NCBI GenBank assembly: GCA_030374805.1 | Contig: JARGSG010000054.1 | Location: 248,001 to 312,000, forward strand | DNA length: 64,000 nucleotides | Reading direction: 5' to 3' | Source: Gracilaria gracilis | Taxonomy: Eukaryota; Rhodophyta; Florideophyceae; Gracilariales; Gracilariaceae | In this document: positions 1-15,000 of the stretch, piece after piece | How positions within the stretch are numbered: position 1 is the first letter of the stretch | How the letters are laid out: each line of letters opens with the position of its first letter | Position numbers and translations under genes: made by a program | Notes under the pieces: generated by a model | What the model saw: the letters and a program-made list of their open reading frames with translations, nothing else | What the model was told of the DNA's origin: nothing | Databases searched by the model: none

Positions 1-3000
1 CCGGGCAGGATGGGACCGTAATACATCTCCATTAACTGCGTTTCCGTAATTGTCATCTGAATCGTGGGAAAATGAAGATTGCTCGCGGCGGGGGCCATTC
101 TCTTGCCCGTCTTGTCTCTGTACCGCTTCCCCATTATTCGAAGTTAGTTTTCGATCTTTACCTTCAAAGCCCTTGCTGTCTAGATCTGGGACTCTTTCCT
201 CTGGAAGAGGACGCTGCTGTTCTTGGGATGCTGCGCCCAAGGCATGACGCGTAGTTTCACTCGGATCTTCATTTGTTTCAAATTGCCACATATCCCCGCC
301 CTTTTCTCCTTCAGCTTGTGGCGACAACTTTCATCTTCGTCATGTAGTAATCTGAGACATTCGTCCCATTCCTTCACGAGGTCTTCAGGATCTGAGAGTC
401 GAAGAGGATTGATATTCATAGATGAAGCTTCTTTCTCTTCCTCTTCACCTTGCTTAACAGAAGAATCCAGTGCCTGCCCACCTTCTCCACCGTTATTTAT
501 GTTCTCGTGGTTATCAGGACCGGATTGGAAACTCTGACGAGGCCCAATAACATCGTCATTTTTCTCCCCATCCACATCATTTATGTTACTTCCGAAACCG
601 AAAGTCCCATGACCTTGATGTGCAAATGGTTCGCTGTTGTCTTCGACATCTTTGTCTGCTTGCGTCGTGGTCGAAAGCCCTGGAAGCATGTTCATAGGGC
701 GAGATTCATTCCTAGAGATTGGTTGCTTCATACTGACATCTGCTCCGTTACACATATCATTATCCCTCACCGGTTCCGAAGAGTTCTTATCATGATCGCT
801 CTCAGTTTCGGGCAGCACAGAAGGTTTCGACATGGTTTCATCCTCAGGTGTTCTTGTGTGCTCCGGGATGACGTCCTCTTCCATACGGTCTACTTTGTCG
901 CCCGTTTCGGTCTTATCATTGCCCGGTTCATCATCTTCTTCATTGCTAGAAAGATGACAGTTCTCCGGGAAATCACTTGATTGATTCTGTCCCATTCCTT
1001 CATCTTCACGAACTTCAGGTTCATCATCTACATCTACACCCATCATTGGACTTCCTCGATCGGAATCCGCATCTCTGACGTTCAACTGACTATCTTCCTG
1101 CGCATGGGGGTCAGGTTCCTGGTCTTGAGCGACATTGATATCAGCCACGCAATGCTCTTCTTCAGAAGTCTCGTCTCGCCTCTCTACCGCCGGCTCTTCT
1201 ATCTTGTCAGTGTCACGGTCACAGTTCTTGTCAACTTGATCTTCTTGAGGCTCATTATCATGCTTTGCGTGCTTCGAAGCTTCTGTTTCTGGATTTTCGT
1301 GCTCTTGACCTTTTTCAATTTCTTCGTCCTTCGTTCTCTTATTCTCTTCTTCAACCCTTGATGAGTCAGACAAGGATTCTTCTTTGAGACTGTTTTGCTC
1401 AGTTATATCTTCCATATGGTCTTCGTTTCCTCTTTCACCGACAGCCCATTCTCCTTGAACACCGCTCGCCTGGGACTTACTCTTTTGCTTCCCCTCGTTC
1501 GAATCATAATCAGTCTCTTTTTCGTCATTGATCTCATTATCCGAGTCCCACAACTTTTCGTTCAATATGTTTTCTCCTTTCTCATGTTCTTCACCCATTT
1601 GCTTCTCAGGCTCATCGTCATCGTCCATGCTCTGCTCTCCCCCGTCGTCAACATTTTCAAGCTCCCCTTCAAAATCAGTTTTCATTTCAAACCCATCCTC
1701 ATTTCCAACGTTTTCGTTCCTATGTTGTGGGTCTCTACTTATCTCTTCTCGGAGTCCCAAGAGCTGCTCTTCGTCTTCAATAGCCTCGCTTACATCTTGC
1801 GCACCGTTCAGATCACCGTCACCTGTATCACCGAATCCTACACCACTCTTCACGTCAGTTTCAACACATCCATCGGTTTCCTCTTGTGCGTTGGGACGAC
1901 AAAAACCATCTTTGCAAATGCCGATAAAAAGGGAGGTTAGCGTCCGCAATAGAGCCAAATTTTCACTATGCTGGACGCTGGCCTTCTTAAGGCATGGCTG
2001 CAGCATCGATCTAACATATTCCTTCAGCATGAGCCCCAGAGCCTTTTGTATTCCAATCAATTCCTTCTTTTCTTCTAGAGCAAGAGCGCGACGAAGGGGT
2101 ATAAGCCTCCGCAGAGCTTGAGCGTTGGCTTCCAACTGATCAACTAGTTGTGTAAGATGGAGATAGGAACCCAAGTCAACTGTCTGATCATGTCCTCTTT
2201 TTACCGCCCCAGATGGAAACAGTCCCGTTTCCGCTGTGAGCAAGGACGAACCATTTCCAGTTGGCTCTTCTGGGTGTCCACTAACTCCATTCCATGTCAT
2301 TGCTTTTTGAGAGCTAATCAACATGCTTCGAACAAGCTCCTCAGCGTTACTAAGTAGCGACTTGCGTAGAGCATGAGAAGTTTCTTCCGGAAATGGCGCT
2401 AACAATGCTTCTTCCCTATTCTCATTTCCATATTCTTCCAGTAAAGCAAGCAGAGGTGAAAGTAGTTCAGTAACAAGATTATGCTGGGAGATTTTCTGAG
2501 CTCGGGATAGTCCAATTCGTAGGACTTTCCGGAGACTTGTAAGATAAGCGCTAACTGCTTCACACCACTCATCGTAGCGCCCATCGAAATAGCTTAACTC
2601 CTGATACTCGCAACCGAAAATGTCCATGAGCGAAACGGCTGTCGGTTCATCTCCGATCTGTTCACAGCATGTATTTAGGATAGCTTGAAGTTCCATCATG
2701 GACTCGCTTCCAATCTTCCAGTACGTGGAGAGCACTTGATCAATCGCCCCTTTTCCATGTACAAGCTCAACAGAGGCCGGCACATAGCTTTGGGCTTCTC
2801 TCATAAGGTTAGATACTTGTCGTAATGTCGACCGAGTTTTTCGTAGTCGCAAAAGTAATTCACGATAAGGATAGAAAGAGGCTGGATTGCTGCAATTAAC
2901 AACACGGATGTCTTCGGGAGCACTTGTCAAAGCCTGTGCTGTATTTGAGATAAAAAGAAACATATCACAGCATCGGTTGAGCTCTTCCCGTTCAATCGCA

Positions 3001-6000
3001 GATTTCTCCAAAAGGTCTCGACAGAATGCCCGAATTCGAGCAGCTTCTTCTCCACTAATGTCATTATTTCTAGTACCTGAGTCTGAAACAGTTCGCAAAG
3101 TTTGATATTGATGAATCCCCAAGAAATACAGATGATTTGCAACCTTATTGAATACTTCACTTGAACTAGGGTCTACCTTCATGATCCAGCTCAAATTAGA
3201 GTTGTTGTGAGGCTTTTCAAAAGGTGATAAACCAACTTTCAGCAACCCTTGCAACAAATCGACCAGAGCTCTCCGTTTGGGTTGAATATCATTACCGAGC
3301 TTCAACTCCCTTAGTTTTGCAACCCGCGACCTAATTACTTTTCTAAGTTTGGAGGAAAACTCGGATGCCGCTTCACATTCTGTGTAACCAGAACTTCGTA
3401 TTCTCCGCCCATATGTGACCAACCGCTTCTGAAGTGTATCAAATCTCGACAATAGCTTGGCTGCAGCCGGCAACTGGATGCCAGAGGTCTGCTTAGCCTG
3501 CTTAGAACCCAAATCAAAACCTTCGTCGCCAAGCATTCGGTTAGGTGCCATTATCAAGTTGTTCTGAAGTTGTATGAGAGCCGAGTCATTACTTCGAGCC
3601 CAATCCGGCTCTTCAGGATGGGAAAGACCAAGTGCAGCCGTGAATTCCGTCATGTGTTGATAGAACGGTACTCGGAATATTTCATCCACCTTCAAACACA
3701 GTTTATGTATTCGCCGACGAGTCTTCTCAGACATTGCTTTCAATCGGAAGTAATCCAAGTTTTTATCCCTCCCTTTCGACATTTCCACAGCTGAACCCAA
3801 TTCTTCTTGGGGATTGTAAGAGACGATGCTTGTGAACTCTCTTAGCTCTTGAAGCACAGAGTCGTACCGCCGAGCCAATTGTTGTTCCAAGTGATCTTCA
3901 AAGAGACGGTAGAACTGACATATACCTCGCAAACCATGGCCGATAGATTGAGCAAGATCTCTGCGGGAGTCACTCAGTGCGAGTAAGTGATGGGATATTG
4001 ATTGGACAATGGCTAAACGCCTGGGGAACTCTCCACTTGGTGAGCTCCTCAGAAACCGATCAATCGTGGAAACAACATTGTTCAGTTGGGCGTCGTCAGG
4101 GTTCTTAGCTGTTAGACATTCATTGATCACCGCATCGTATATCAAGAACACCCACTTGTTGGCTTGAATATCAAATTCATGCTTTCTTGCTTGCAAAAGG
4201 AATGGCCATGAGTTCATTTCGATTCTCCTCCATCGAGAAACAAGCTTAGAGACATCGATCAATTCAGCGTGAAGCTTGGTATGACGAGATGCGAATAACC
4301 TATTCCACTCGTCTGCCTTCCGGAGTACATTCTCCAGGCCGATGACCACAATCGACAATGGGGTTGAACTTTGGCTGACTTTAGCCACTCTGTCGATTGC
4401 CAGCGTTATTCCTTCCAGGACTGGATGATTACCATTCTCTTTGAAGAATAGAAGTTGAATCTTTTCAATACAACGTTTAAGATTTAGCAAGATCCTTGCA
4501 GAGTGCTGGACTTCCTGTACATTTGGATCTTTGTAGAAGTTATAGTTAGAATGTTGATCCTTTCGAAAGCTTTCCTCTTCTGCACGACAATGGTCTCCAT
4601 TAAGAGTTCGGGCTACTGATTGTGAACATAGGAAGCCCCATGGCCCATTCACAATTTCAGTTCCTATTGCTGACTCCAACTCTTCAGGAACAATGACAGA
4701 AAGTTCTTTGGCAAAGGAAAGCAAAGTGTCTGCGCATGGTTGAACCGAGGGTCTTGTTTGCAATACATTGGAGCCTGGAAATATCAACTGATGCAAGGTC
4801 CAGAAATCCGAGGAGTTAATCTCAAGAACTCTTTCTCCCTGGCTCTTAAATGCGTCCTTCTCGAGCTCGCGTTCTGATAGAGTTATGTTGCCTTCATTCT
4901 GGAAGCCAAGAAGCTCATCTTCAATGTCGTTCCCTATTGGATTGAAGGTAGAAATGAAATCCTCAATTTCTTGTTGCTCCGAAACGTCAAGGAAGGACGT
5001 AGCATTCAATTCATTCCGCTGGGAAGACTGTCGAATAATATGCAAGGATTCTCGTATCTCCGATTCCATTTCACTCCGCTCCACTGATGCTTTCCAGACC
5101 TTTACTAATCGAGAAAGAAATTCAGACAGATGCAAAAATGGCTGGGTATGTGCCAAGGAATCGTTTTCAAGAAGAAACTTTGCAGCTACCATCATCGCCC
5201 TACCATTTGGAACAATTTCAGCGCTCAGTGAAAAGGCGTCTGGGAGTTCTCGGGCATTCCTGAAAGCAGCTCTGGGTAGGAAACACAAGTCTGTTAAGGC
5301 CTTGAGTTTTTTGTACGACTCCGGGTCTTGGCGTATACCAATGAGCTCTGTTGCCTGCAACAGCCATTGTAAACCATGATGGATTTCTTCCACTCCTAGC
5401 CGAAGACGCAAGGAAATATCTCTGAAGTGGCAATGACTGCCATAGAATCCCAATGACTTGCTGGTTCTTTTGCATATTTCGATGAGATGCATCGCCTCTG
5501 GTATCAATCGCGGGAGTTGCACCTCTCTAAATTGTTTTGCTCGACTTACAAATCCATTCTTCTTGATGAAATCAACAATATTTGATTTCACTCCCTGAAC
5601 TAGACCAACAAAAGATTCAAAGCCAGCCTCGTCAGGATCTCTGTAGACATAGTCAGAGCTGCATGCAGCCAAGTTATCATTTTCCTCTTGGAGCTGGTTT
5701 GCTAACACTCTTGACGGTATGGAATGCAAGAATTCATCTCCACCCAAACGGTTCCTTTGCAACACTTCATATGCTTTTCTTCGAGCTTCGAGCTTGATTC
5801 TGGTCTCCAAAGAAAAAATGGCTCTTTCTTCAACGAATACTGAGGGGTCACTACCGTTAAGGTCATCAAATACGTTAAGATAACTCTGTATTCGATAAAC
5901 ACCTATGGCAATCCAGGCGGTCCCCCTGCAGCGATATTCTTCGATATCTCTGTTTTCAGATGCCGAAGATGTTTTGAACGCGTTGACGACACTAGCCAAG

Positions 6001-9000
6001 GCCAACTTTTCGTCTTCGAATGGGCGTCGGGAACCCAAATCATCGTCTTTGCCAGAATCACACTGTTCAGCTAAGGAGGCGACATAAGCCAGTCTATCAT
6101 GAAAACTTCCGCATTCAAGGTCTTGAAAACTTCCCTTGGGTTCTGTTGTCAGCGGGCCCATCCGCAGTGCAGACGAAATCGCAAGAAACATAACTTTGAA
6201 GGAGGAATCACAAATGGGATCACATATCCTTGAATTGAAAGCGAGCATTCCAGTCGTTACGGCTGCTTGATGATATGCGGTCTCAAGGTCCCAGAATAAG
6301 TACCGCTGGGGAGCTTGCAAGAAGACAACTGTCGCCTTCACAGGATTTGAATCCATTACGGCATCCAGAGGATCACTAGAACTTCGTGGTTTACCACATT
6401 GGTTCATTTCTCGTAACAAGGCAAGCAGGAAAAGATCTTTTTCTATGTTGTCCACGGATGCCATTGAATCGATTCTCTTCATACCCCCATCACTCAAATC
6501 CAGCAACCAACATAAACGCATGATGGCCACCAAGGACTCAAGGTAAAAGGAGGGAATACATCGTACCTTGCTCCACAGGGACTCGACTGCGTTACTCGCA
6601 TTCAGTATACTTCCCTTGTGTGGGGCTCCAGAAACATCCAGAAGTGATACAAAACAGTCTTTCATGGATCTCACGGACATGAGACGCACGACACTCCGAA
6701 ACTGCACCACTGCCTGATCCCAGTCATATATCTGATTAGATTCAAGCTTCGGTTTCAGGGAGTCTGCTATTCTCTTCAATCGGACTATAATCTGAGTGTT
6801 TCCCTCTGTTAATCGGGAACTCAAGGTATTAATTGCTCTCACCAGCATATCAGCTTCAGAGGCCGGAAGCTTAGAAGTACTCGAATGCTTAAAAACGTCC
6901 ATCAATTGCTTTTCTACCAACTGGGCCTGTTTGGATCGTGGCATGAGAGAAATCTTTGCCGAATAAGTAAGCCATCGGATTGCTTCGTCCAGCTTCTGAA
7001 TTCGAGTGATCGAACTCTTTAGGGCATTGAAGCCAAAAAAGTCTGCGTCTGTCTCCTCACAAATCTTAGTCCCTATGCGTGATAAAGAACGCAACGGGGC
7101 CCAAAGACATTCACTGGTCTGTTCCTTCTCCATGATTTCACATATAGTGCAGAGATTATCATAAATTTGATGGACTTCAGCTTCGCATGGATGTTGCCAA
7201 TGATCGACATCCAAGAGTGCTCTTCGAGTGAGCTCCAGGTTGTTTCCTATGGACGTCAAGAGTTCAAAGCACATCACATCCACACCAGGATCTTGCATAT
7301 AATTTTTTGGTGCTGATCCTCGTACATGGGATTTGAGTCGAGCTTGAGCGAACAGACTTCTTGGTCTTGACATCGACGCAGCCCTTTCCCACGTCTTTTG
7401 AAACCGGTAAAAAGCGAGAATTTCAGCCCGAAAGAGTATGGCCCTGCTCTCCAGTTTCCTTCTGAACGATAAGTTCTCCTTCAGCAGAATTATCTCTGTC
7501 GGTAATCGATCCATTGCATATATAGGATCAATTGAACATGACAAATCATGTGTATCTTCTCCGGGAAGTACAGTATTCAAAATACTGTTCACAGCAGTTT
7601 CAAAGGCATCATCGAAGGGTTGGGAGATAGAATGGGCATCGGCAAACTTTTTAACCCACAATATTCTTGAGTCCATATCTTTGGAATTCGATGAGGCCAG
7701 GATGATTGCCTGCGACATAGTCGATTGCAGTTCTCTTTTGTACAGCCGTGTAAATTCAGCATTCCTGCGAGCATCGTGTTCAGATAGTGATTCCATCCTA
7801 TTCATACTACATCCGGAAGACATTACAACGGCCTTCGTAGCTGTTTCGAAGTACCCTTCCGGTTTCTGCGTAGTTTGAATGAAGTTCCAGAGATCAACAT
7901 CAAGGCAAGAAAGCTCAGGGCGGAGAACGAAATCAGCAGATCTCGTGGGCATTGCGGATACATTTTCAATTCCAGATTCTTCCTCACAAGCTGACGCAGT
8001 TCCCCCCTGGGTATGACCCAGATGTCTTTCCAAATATACAGGTCTGGAGAGTCTGAACTGAGGAGTTCCAACATACGAGAACGAGCCCAAGGCCTCTATA
8101 TGCTGGGTACCGCCCATTTGCATGTCGTTACTTAGATTCTCGAGACAAACTCGAAGGGAGCGGTCCAGAAGAGGTCGTGACAGACCTTGAGTTTCTGCAT
8201 ATGAAAAGCGTCTTGAAACTGCGAAGAAAATCCGAAAGTCAGGATGCGGAGTCAGATATATTGGAGATCCCCCTTCTTCAGACGGAGCTTCGGCTAACAA
8301 AATACGCGCCACGTGCTGTGACTTGGCTTTCGTACCCAGGTCTTCTGGAGAAACCGCAGGGCGTTCAAATAGAGGATTGAGGCGATCTAGTACAGCTGGG
8401 GGGCACATTTCGGCACCTTGAATGTAAATCCAATCCCCACGTTCTATAGCGTTCAACAGCTCACTTTTCTTCCACTCGAAGGTAAGCGGGCTTCCGGCTT
8501 TCTGAAGAGAAGCCATTTTCCACAGTTCGGAATTATAAGAAGCCATACCATTCAATGAACGAATCGCATCTTCATTGCCTTGCAGCATCAAGCGGGCATT
8601 CCGAATGAAACCATCAGCCTCCGAAGCGAACTTCCTGATATCACTGGGTTTCACATCGTATTGCGAATTCCAAGACAAGCCATTGTGGTCCGAATTCCTA
8701 CGACAAAAAGCACACATGGACCTAAAGCGATTATTAGACTCAACTATCTGGGTGGCTCGCACATCTCTTCCACATGCACCTTTATCCAATTCAACAGAGG
8801 ATCTGATCATTATAGGGAGAAGCTCTTGTGCCATTGTGGTGATTTCCAACATATGTCGGGATCTTCCTCGCTGAGAGTACCCTCCAATCAAAGTTTCAGA
8901 ATCTACAAGAGAGGACCCATGAAACGTCTTCAATTTCTTTCCACATGACATACCAATGAAGTGTACTAAATTTTTCCCTTCGTCGTCCGCATGAGCACTC

Positions 9001-12000
9001 GTATCTGACAATAAAACAACCGGCCATCCCGCTTGAACGGCGATCGCAGTAGCCTGAAGTGCTCGAAGTTGTGAAATATCCAATATTCCACTGCTTGGTT
9101 CTAGATTTCTGATGAAGTAGGCACTGTCCATCTGGTTCAAATACCCGAATCCCACTCGAATAGAAGCACCCGCAGCTTTCAAGGACGGTGCTTGAATTAC
9201 ACCGCTCCATTCGAACCCAAACACTTCCTCAAATATTGCCTCTGCCGCCTTGTGGGTCCTTTCTCCTCTGAGACCCTGTAACACTGACACATCGAAGGAC
9301 ATTCTAAGGTACTCTTTCGAATCAAAGATAGCTGCGTCGGAATCCGAGCTCCGAGACCAGAATGAATTAGTCCTACACAGCACATCACACCATCGCAGGG
9401 CATCCCGAAGACAGAAATCTGTTAAACTTTCACAACTGATATTATCATCTTTCCTCATCCGCGCCAAGGTCTTCACAATATTCTTCGAAATCTGCTTTGG
9501 AACCCTACTGAATATTGATTCTATGATACGCAAAATGTCTTCATCAGATGGTGCATCAACAACAACCTTCGTGAAACGATTCAAGAAACTCTGTGGCAAG
9601 CCGCGACGTCCTCCACCACCATGTACAGGATTCTGGGCTCCGAAAACGCGAAAGAATTTGCTCGCTGAGACGACCTCGTTAGTTTCTGGTATGAAGACTG
9701 TCCTCCTGTGATCCAAAACAGAATTCAGACCTTCTAGAACAGATTGTGAAGCGAGATTAAGTTCATCAAGCAAAAGCCATGAACCGCGTTTCATAGCCTT
9801 GAGCAAAGGGCCCTCGTGAAACTTAAACGACCCTTCTGTGGAGTCTGGGGCATCCGCTCCAACCAGGTCCGACATTTCCGTTGACTCTGAGAGATTTACT
9901 CTGATGAACTCATTCCCTGACAGATCCGCTAAAGCGCTTATCAAAGAGCTTTTTCCAGAACCAGGTGGACCTTCCAACAGAACTGGCCTTGACGTGACAG
10001 CAAGAGCGCGGGTAAGCCGGGCAATGTTTCGTTTTGTACTCGGAGCCTTAAAGCAAAATTGTGGTTGATGGTTCGTGGGGTTTTGAGCGTCAGTTTCTGT
10101 GTTGCGGTGCAGAACAAAACTATCGACCTTCACAGAGTAGCCGTCACCTAGAACACCAGATTGGAGGTTTATGTCTGACCTGGTATCGTAGCGGCACTGC
10201 TTCAGGCTCTCTATTGTTTCAGGAGACGCAAGCGAAAGCAGATAGTACCATAATCTTGTTTCCTCTTCTTCCAAGTTTGTCGTTGTACCACCTACAGACA
10301 GACCATCCAAAAATATTACTCTTGCTCCGTGCATCAAGGCTTCTACAGGATCTACTTCGCAGTTATTCACAGTATTCACAACAAAATCGCACCAGGCTCG
10401 CAAATCTCTCAATGAAACATGAAATTCCATCGCACCGCGCAGGTTTGGTCCGAATGATGAAGTCGTATGATGCTCTCGAAGACTCAGTTCCAAGAACTGA
10501 AGCATAATTTTCGACACATCTTCGGCCTTCGTCCGCGAAGCTATTCGTAGGAGGTTTTCTAGGCGGTCATCAACAATAGGCACAAAATCCTCCAGTTTGT
10601 CCGGTTTAGGTATCCAAACTTCAGTGAAGCGATTTCTTAAGGCAGGTGAAAGTTCTCGTTTCCCGTAGTCACCACCAGGATTCATGGTAGCCAAGATTCG
10701 AAAGTTTGCCTGGCCCCGAACAAGTTCAGGTTCAACTTGAAAGTTATCTGAATTCGGAATCGACCCCCTCTCAGAAAGAAGAAGGGATCGCTGGGGTTCA
10801 AGAACAGAGTTTAGTCTCTCAATGACAGCATCTTCAGCCATGTTAATTTCATCGATCAGGAATGAGCAACCATGCCTCATTGCTTGCACGAGGGGTCCAT
10901 CAGACCACTCAAACATCCCTGCATCACGACCTCTGTGCCTGACAGGCCGGAATCCTCCCAATAAATCCGAAGACTCGGTGTGTCGATGGCAATTTATCGT
11001 TAGAAGCTTCCGCGACATTGCATCGCATACTGCCGAACAAATTGTGGTTTTACCACCTCCAGTAGTACCTACGAGTAAAACCGGCTCGTTGTTGGCAATG
11101 CAATGTACAACGAGGGTTAACATACGTCTCGTTGTGGGCGTTAAGGCAATTCCCATCCCCGCCAAGGACGCTTTCAGACGTTCCGAAGTCAAAGATAAGA
11201 GCTGCAAACTTCGAAGCAAACTATCTTCGGCAGGGGTCAATGGCGTGGAACTACTCCCAAGAGAATAAAGGGATTCATCGCTCAAAACCTCCTCTATCGC
11301 TCCAGTATGCTTGATTAGCACATTACGGACAACATCTCTTTCACTTGAGATTCTACATCTCTCCCCGAGCAGGAAGAAGCCATGCACGGCCAGCTCTTCT
11401 TTTGACCTTGGATGCCGTGAAGCCCATCGAAAAAGGTCTCTCGCTGTGACGAAACCTTCTCTCCCAGAAAATAGCCCGGAAACCTTCCGTTTCAGCTGCA
11501 GTTCACGCATAACCCCGACCATCTTCCTAGAAAAGCTCAGTGGAATTCCTGAGCGCCTCTCAAGAATGAACAACAGGTCTTCATCTGGCAGCTCTTCGAC
11601 CGTTATCTCAACGAATCTACTCCGAAATGCTCTTGATAGCTCTTTTCGACCCCCGTACAAGCCGGGCGGGTTCTGAGTCGCAAAAAGGCGAAACCCGGGA
11701 GCAGCTTTGACTGTTTCTCCAGTATCTGGAATGAATATCTCCCTGTTATCATCCAACAATCGATTCAGAGATTCCAGCACATCTGGGGGTGCCAAGTTTA
11801 GCTCATCAAGCATGACCCAATCTCCGTCCCGAGCGGCTTTAACAAGCGGACCTTCACTGAAAACAAGTGAGCCTGAATCTGTCGCAACGTAAGCTCCTAT
11901 GTATTCAGAAACATCAGTGTGCTCGTGATTGTTAATTCGGACCAATCTGTTTCCAGTCAGGCCAGCCAGATAGGCAACCATGGAAGTTTTGCCTGCAGCC

Positions 12001-15000
12001 GTTGGTCCTTGCAGTAGGACGGGTAGTTGAGAAGCACCAATTACCAAAGTCCGACACACATCTTTCAACGTTGAACTTACGGCTTTTGAAACGACAAACG
12101 AGGGTATTCGGGCAATGTTGACGGATCGGGTCCTTTTCTCGAGAGGAAACCCTTCAACAACTTGTAGCTCAACTCCATCTTTTGAAGTTGATGGAATCAT
12201 GCTTGCCATTTCCGAGAAATGTAGTGTTCTTCCGTCTTCATATCTTATAATGAATCGGTTTGCCAAAAGGATTAGTTTTGCACGGGATGTAGCTGGTAAA
12301 GCCGTACAGAAAGCCAGTAAAGCACCCTCATACAGGATACAACGAATGCCAGTCAAACCTCCAGCAGAAAAGCTGCTCACACCTCGGGCGAAGTCAAGCA
12401 TCCTGGTGAGGGTGCGGATACTGAACTTCATAGGTCTGCCAGCGTTATCTTCAATGCGCCCCTCTCTGGCTAACGAACAACTCTCTATATAGAACGACGT
12501 AATGTCATTCGCAAGATGGCGCTCATCCTTCGAGAAGCCCATTGCTTCGTCACGCCCGCGCGCCCGGAAAAACCGCGACATGACCAAGTCTACAATATCC
12601 TCCCTCTCCACCATATCCCCGACATATATCTCAGAGAACCTAGCACGCAAAACTTCAGGAAGATATCGCTTCCCGACATCAGTTGGCGGGTTCATAGCAC
12701 CAAAGAGGAAAAAACCAGGAGCTTGGAAAACTATGTCACCACTTTCATTCCCAAGTACCACCTCCCCTCGGTCCATAACACTAACAAGTCGCTCAAGAAG
12801 TTCCGGTGGGGCAAGATTAATTTCATCTAGGAGAATCCATGTACCCTCTCTCATGGCTTTGACGAGGACGCCTTCTGCAAAGGTGAACCCCAGCTTCTTT
12901 TCCTTCCTGACATGAGACGTGGGTGACAAGGAACCAAGATCATTAGTTCCTCGATGGGGTGGCGACGAACGGGGCCTTTTCCGAGGAGGCTCACCACGCT
13001 TCTCACGGTCATCCACAGCAGAAGATTTGCGTATGTTAGCGTCATATATGGTTTCAGCTGGTGACACTGACACTTGTAGCTTCTCCAGCTGCTTCGCAAT
13101 GGAATCCCATTCTCGTGAAAGCTGTTGGTCAGCGTTTCTCTTCTTTCTTGGAAATACTTTCAAAGCCCCATTCATTAACCTTATCGCCCGTTCGTACTTT
13201 TGACTGCAACTGCAAGCACGCTGTAACGCATCAAGAAAACAGGCGTTCTTTTCCTTTGACATGACTTGGCAAAGCAACCGCTCAAACCGCTTCCCCAGCG
13301 CAGGAACAGCATTCTCCAGCTCCACAGGCTTGAAGCCCCCAATCAAATCACCGATGTCGCTCTGGCGAGAAAGGTTGACAACTACAAGTTCCTGGTTCAG
13401 GAGAGAAGCTAGTTCTTGTACAACGGATGTCTTTCCTGATCCAGCCTCTCCAACCAGCAAGACATGTTCCTGCATTTGCACGGACCTCAGCGCAATCTCA
13501 AGCAATCGTGACGTGTGACCGTTAATTGCCAGCTTAGGGCGGAAACGCTGTGGTGCACTATTTTGCTGTTGATATGATGCTCGTCCGATGCTGAGTAACT
13601 TCTTGTCTCTTAACATCGTCGGTCGGTGTTTAAGGCACAAGTCTCGGACAATATCAAGACCCAGAGACCATGACTTCGAAAGTATTTTCAAGACATGCTC
13701 ACGCTCAGAATATTCATGGCAGCCCGCACCCAGAACATCATAAGAGTCTTTTACGGCATTCTCAATAGACAAAGACTTGAGCGAGTTTCTTGTTGCTTCC
13801 AGACGACGACAGATACGAATCGCTTCCCGCAAAGTAGGCTGTTTCATAAGCACACTCTTTGCACCGTCCGTGGGCTGAACTGTCTCATCAACCATAGACA
13901 CAACTCGCTCCACACAGTCTCCTATTGATGCAAATCGCATCTTTAAAAGGTCTGCTTTCTCAGTAGCGGAAATACCTTGCATACTCACACGCTTCCATGT
14001 ACCCCATCCTCCTGGAGGTTCCCAAGAATCATTGGTCTCACTTTGCGATGTACTGCGTGTTGCAATACAACGGAACCCATTTCCTATTCTTATCGGTTCT
14101 CCGCGTCCGGGAGCATCTAATGAATCACCTGGTTCTGCGTTTGCTAGTTGCAAGAGAATAGGTAGGGCAGAGGACATGTTGTGGTCTCTGCGGCTGATAT
14201 TTTCGAACACAAGCCAATCACCTCTTTGAGCTGCCAGACCAATAGGTCCTGGCCGCCACGTGAATCCGCTCCCTTCAGGCAATGGTACAATTTCACCAAC
14301 AAGAGATGTAAACGAATCGCCGTCCGACGAAATCATTGCGTTATCCATCTGCACGAATGTGACACCGGGAACCTTTGAGCTATCTGATGGTTTTGCACCA
14401 GAATACAATGTTTCTCTAGCCAGGTAAGACAAAATCGTAGTCTTGCCACAACCGGTCGGACCTTCTAATATAAATGAAACACCATGAGAAAGGTAATCGG
14501 ATATAGCTTCGATTGCATGTCGTACGGACTGTGTGATGACCACTTTGTCTGTGGTTCTCGGCTTATATGTGTCGCCATTTGGTTCAACTTCGATACTTGC
14601 GTCAGATTTAGACATGCCCATCGTAATAGACTTGCGAGGAAACATGTTGCCGCATATTCGCACGTAATTGGGGGCAGAGTTTCCATATGTATCAGGTAGA
14701 GGTGCAACGACGTCATTGTCGAGGTCCTGCGATGGCCTCCAGAAGGGAGGAAGGCTGGTGCTCGCCAAACGCCGTGAGAATGAGGCCCATCGAAGTTCAC
14801 GCCAAAATGATGGTGTCTTAGCATAGTCCAACTCAGATTCCCATCCGTATATATGCGTAACTGGCTCAATGGGTTCATGGATTTTGATTTCATACAGACA
14901 AGACAACGCAAGCTTAGATTCAGAACAATTGCTGCCAACGGCTTTTTGTATGATTAGCCCCCAGTCACAAACATCGTGCAGTAATGGGCCGCATATGAAT

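Noticed and set aside
290-420. 77-nt intron (GTGAAG...AAAAG) to explain the midasin frame change
   Set aside because: It restores the frame but removes residues that look like midasin and lacks a good donor or TACTAAG-type branch point; a base-level frameshift is simpler.
981-1940. Long hydrophobic-looking plus-strand ORFs
   Set aside because: They are antisense to the acidic Asp/Glu-rich part of midasin; the complement of GAA/GAT codons yields Phe/Ile/Leu/Ser-rich text.
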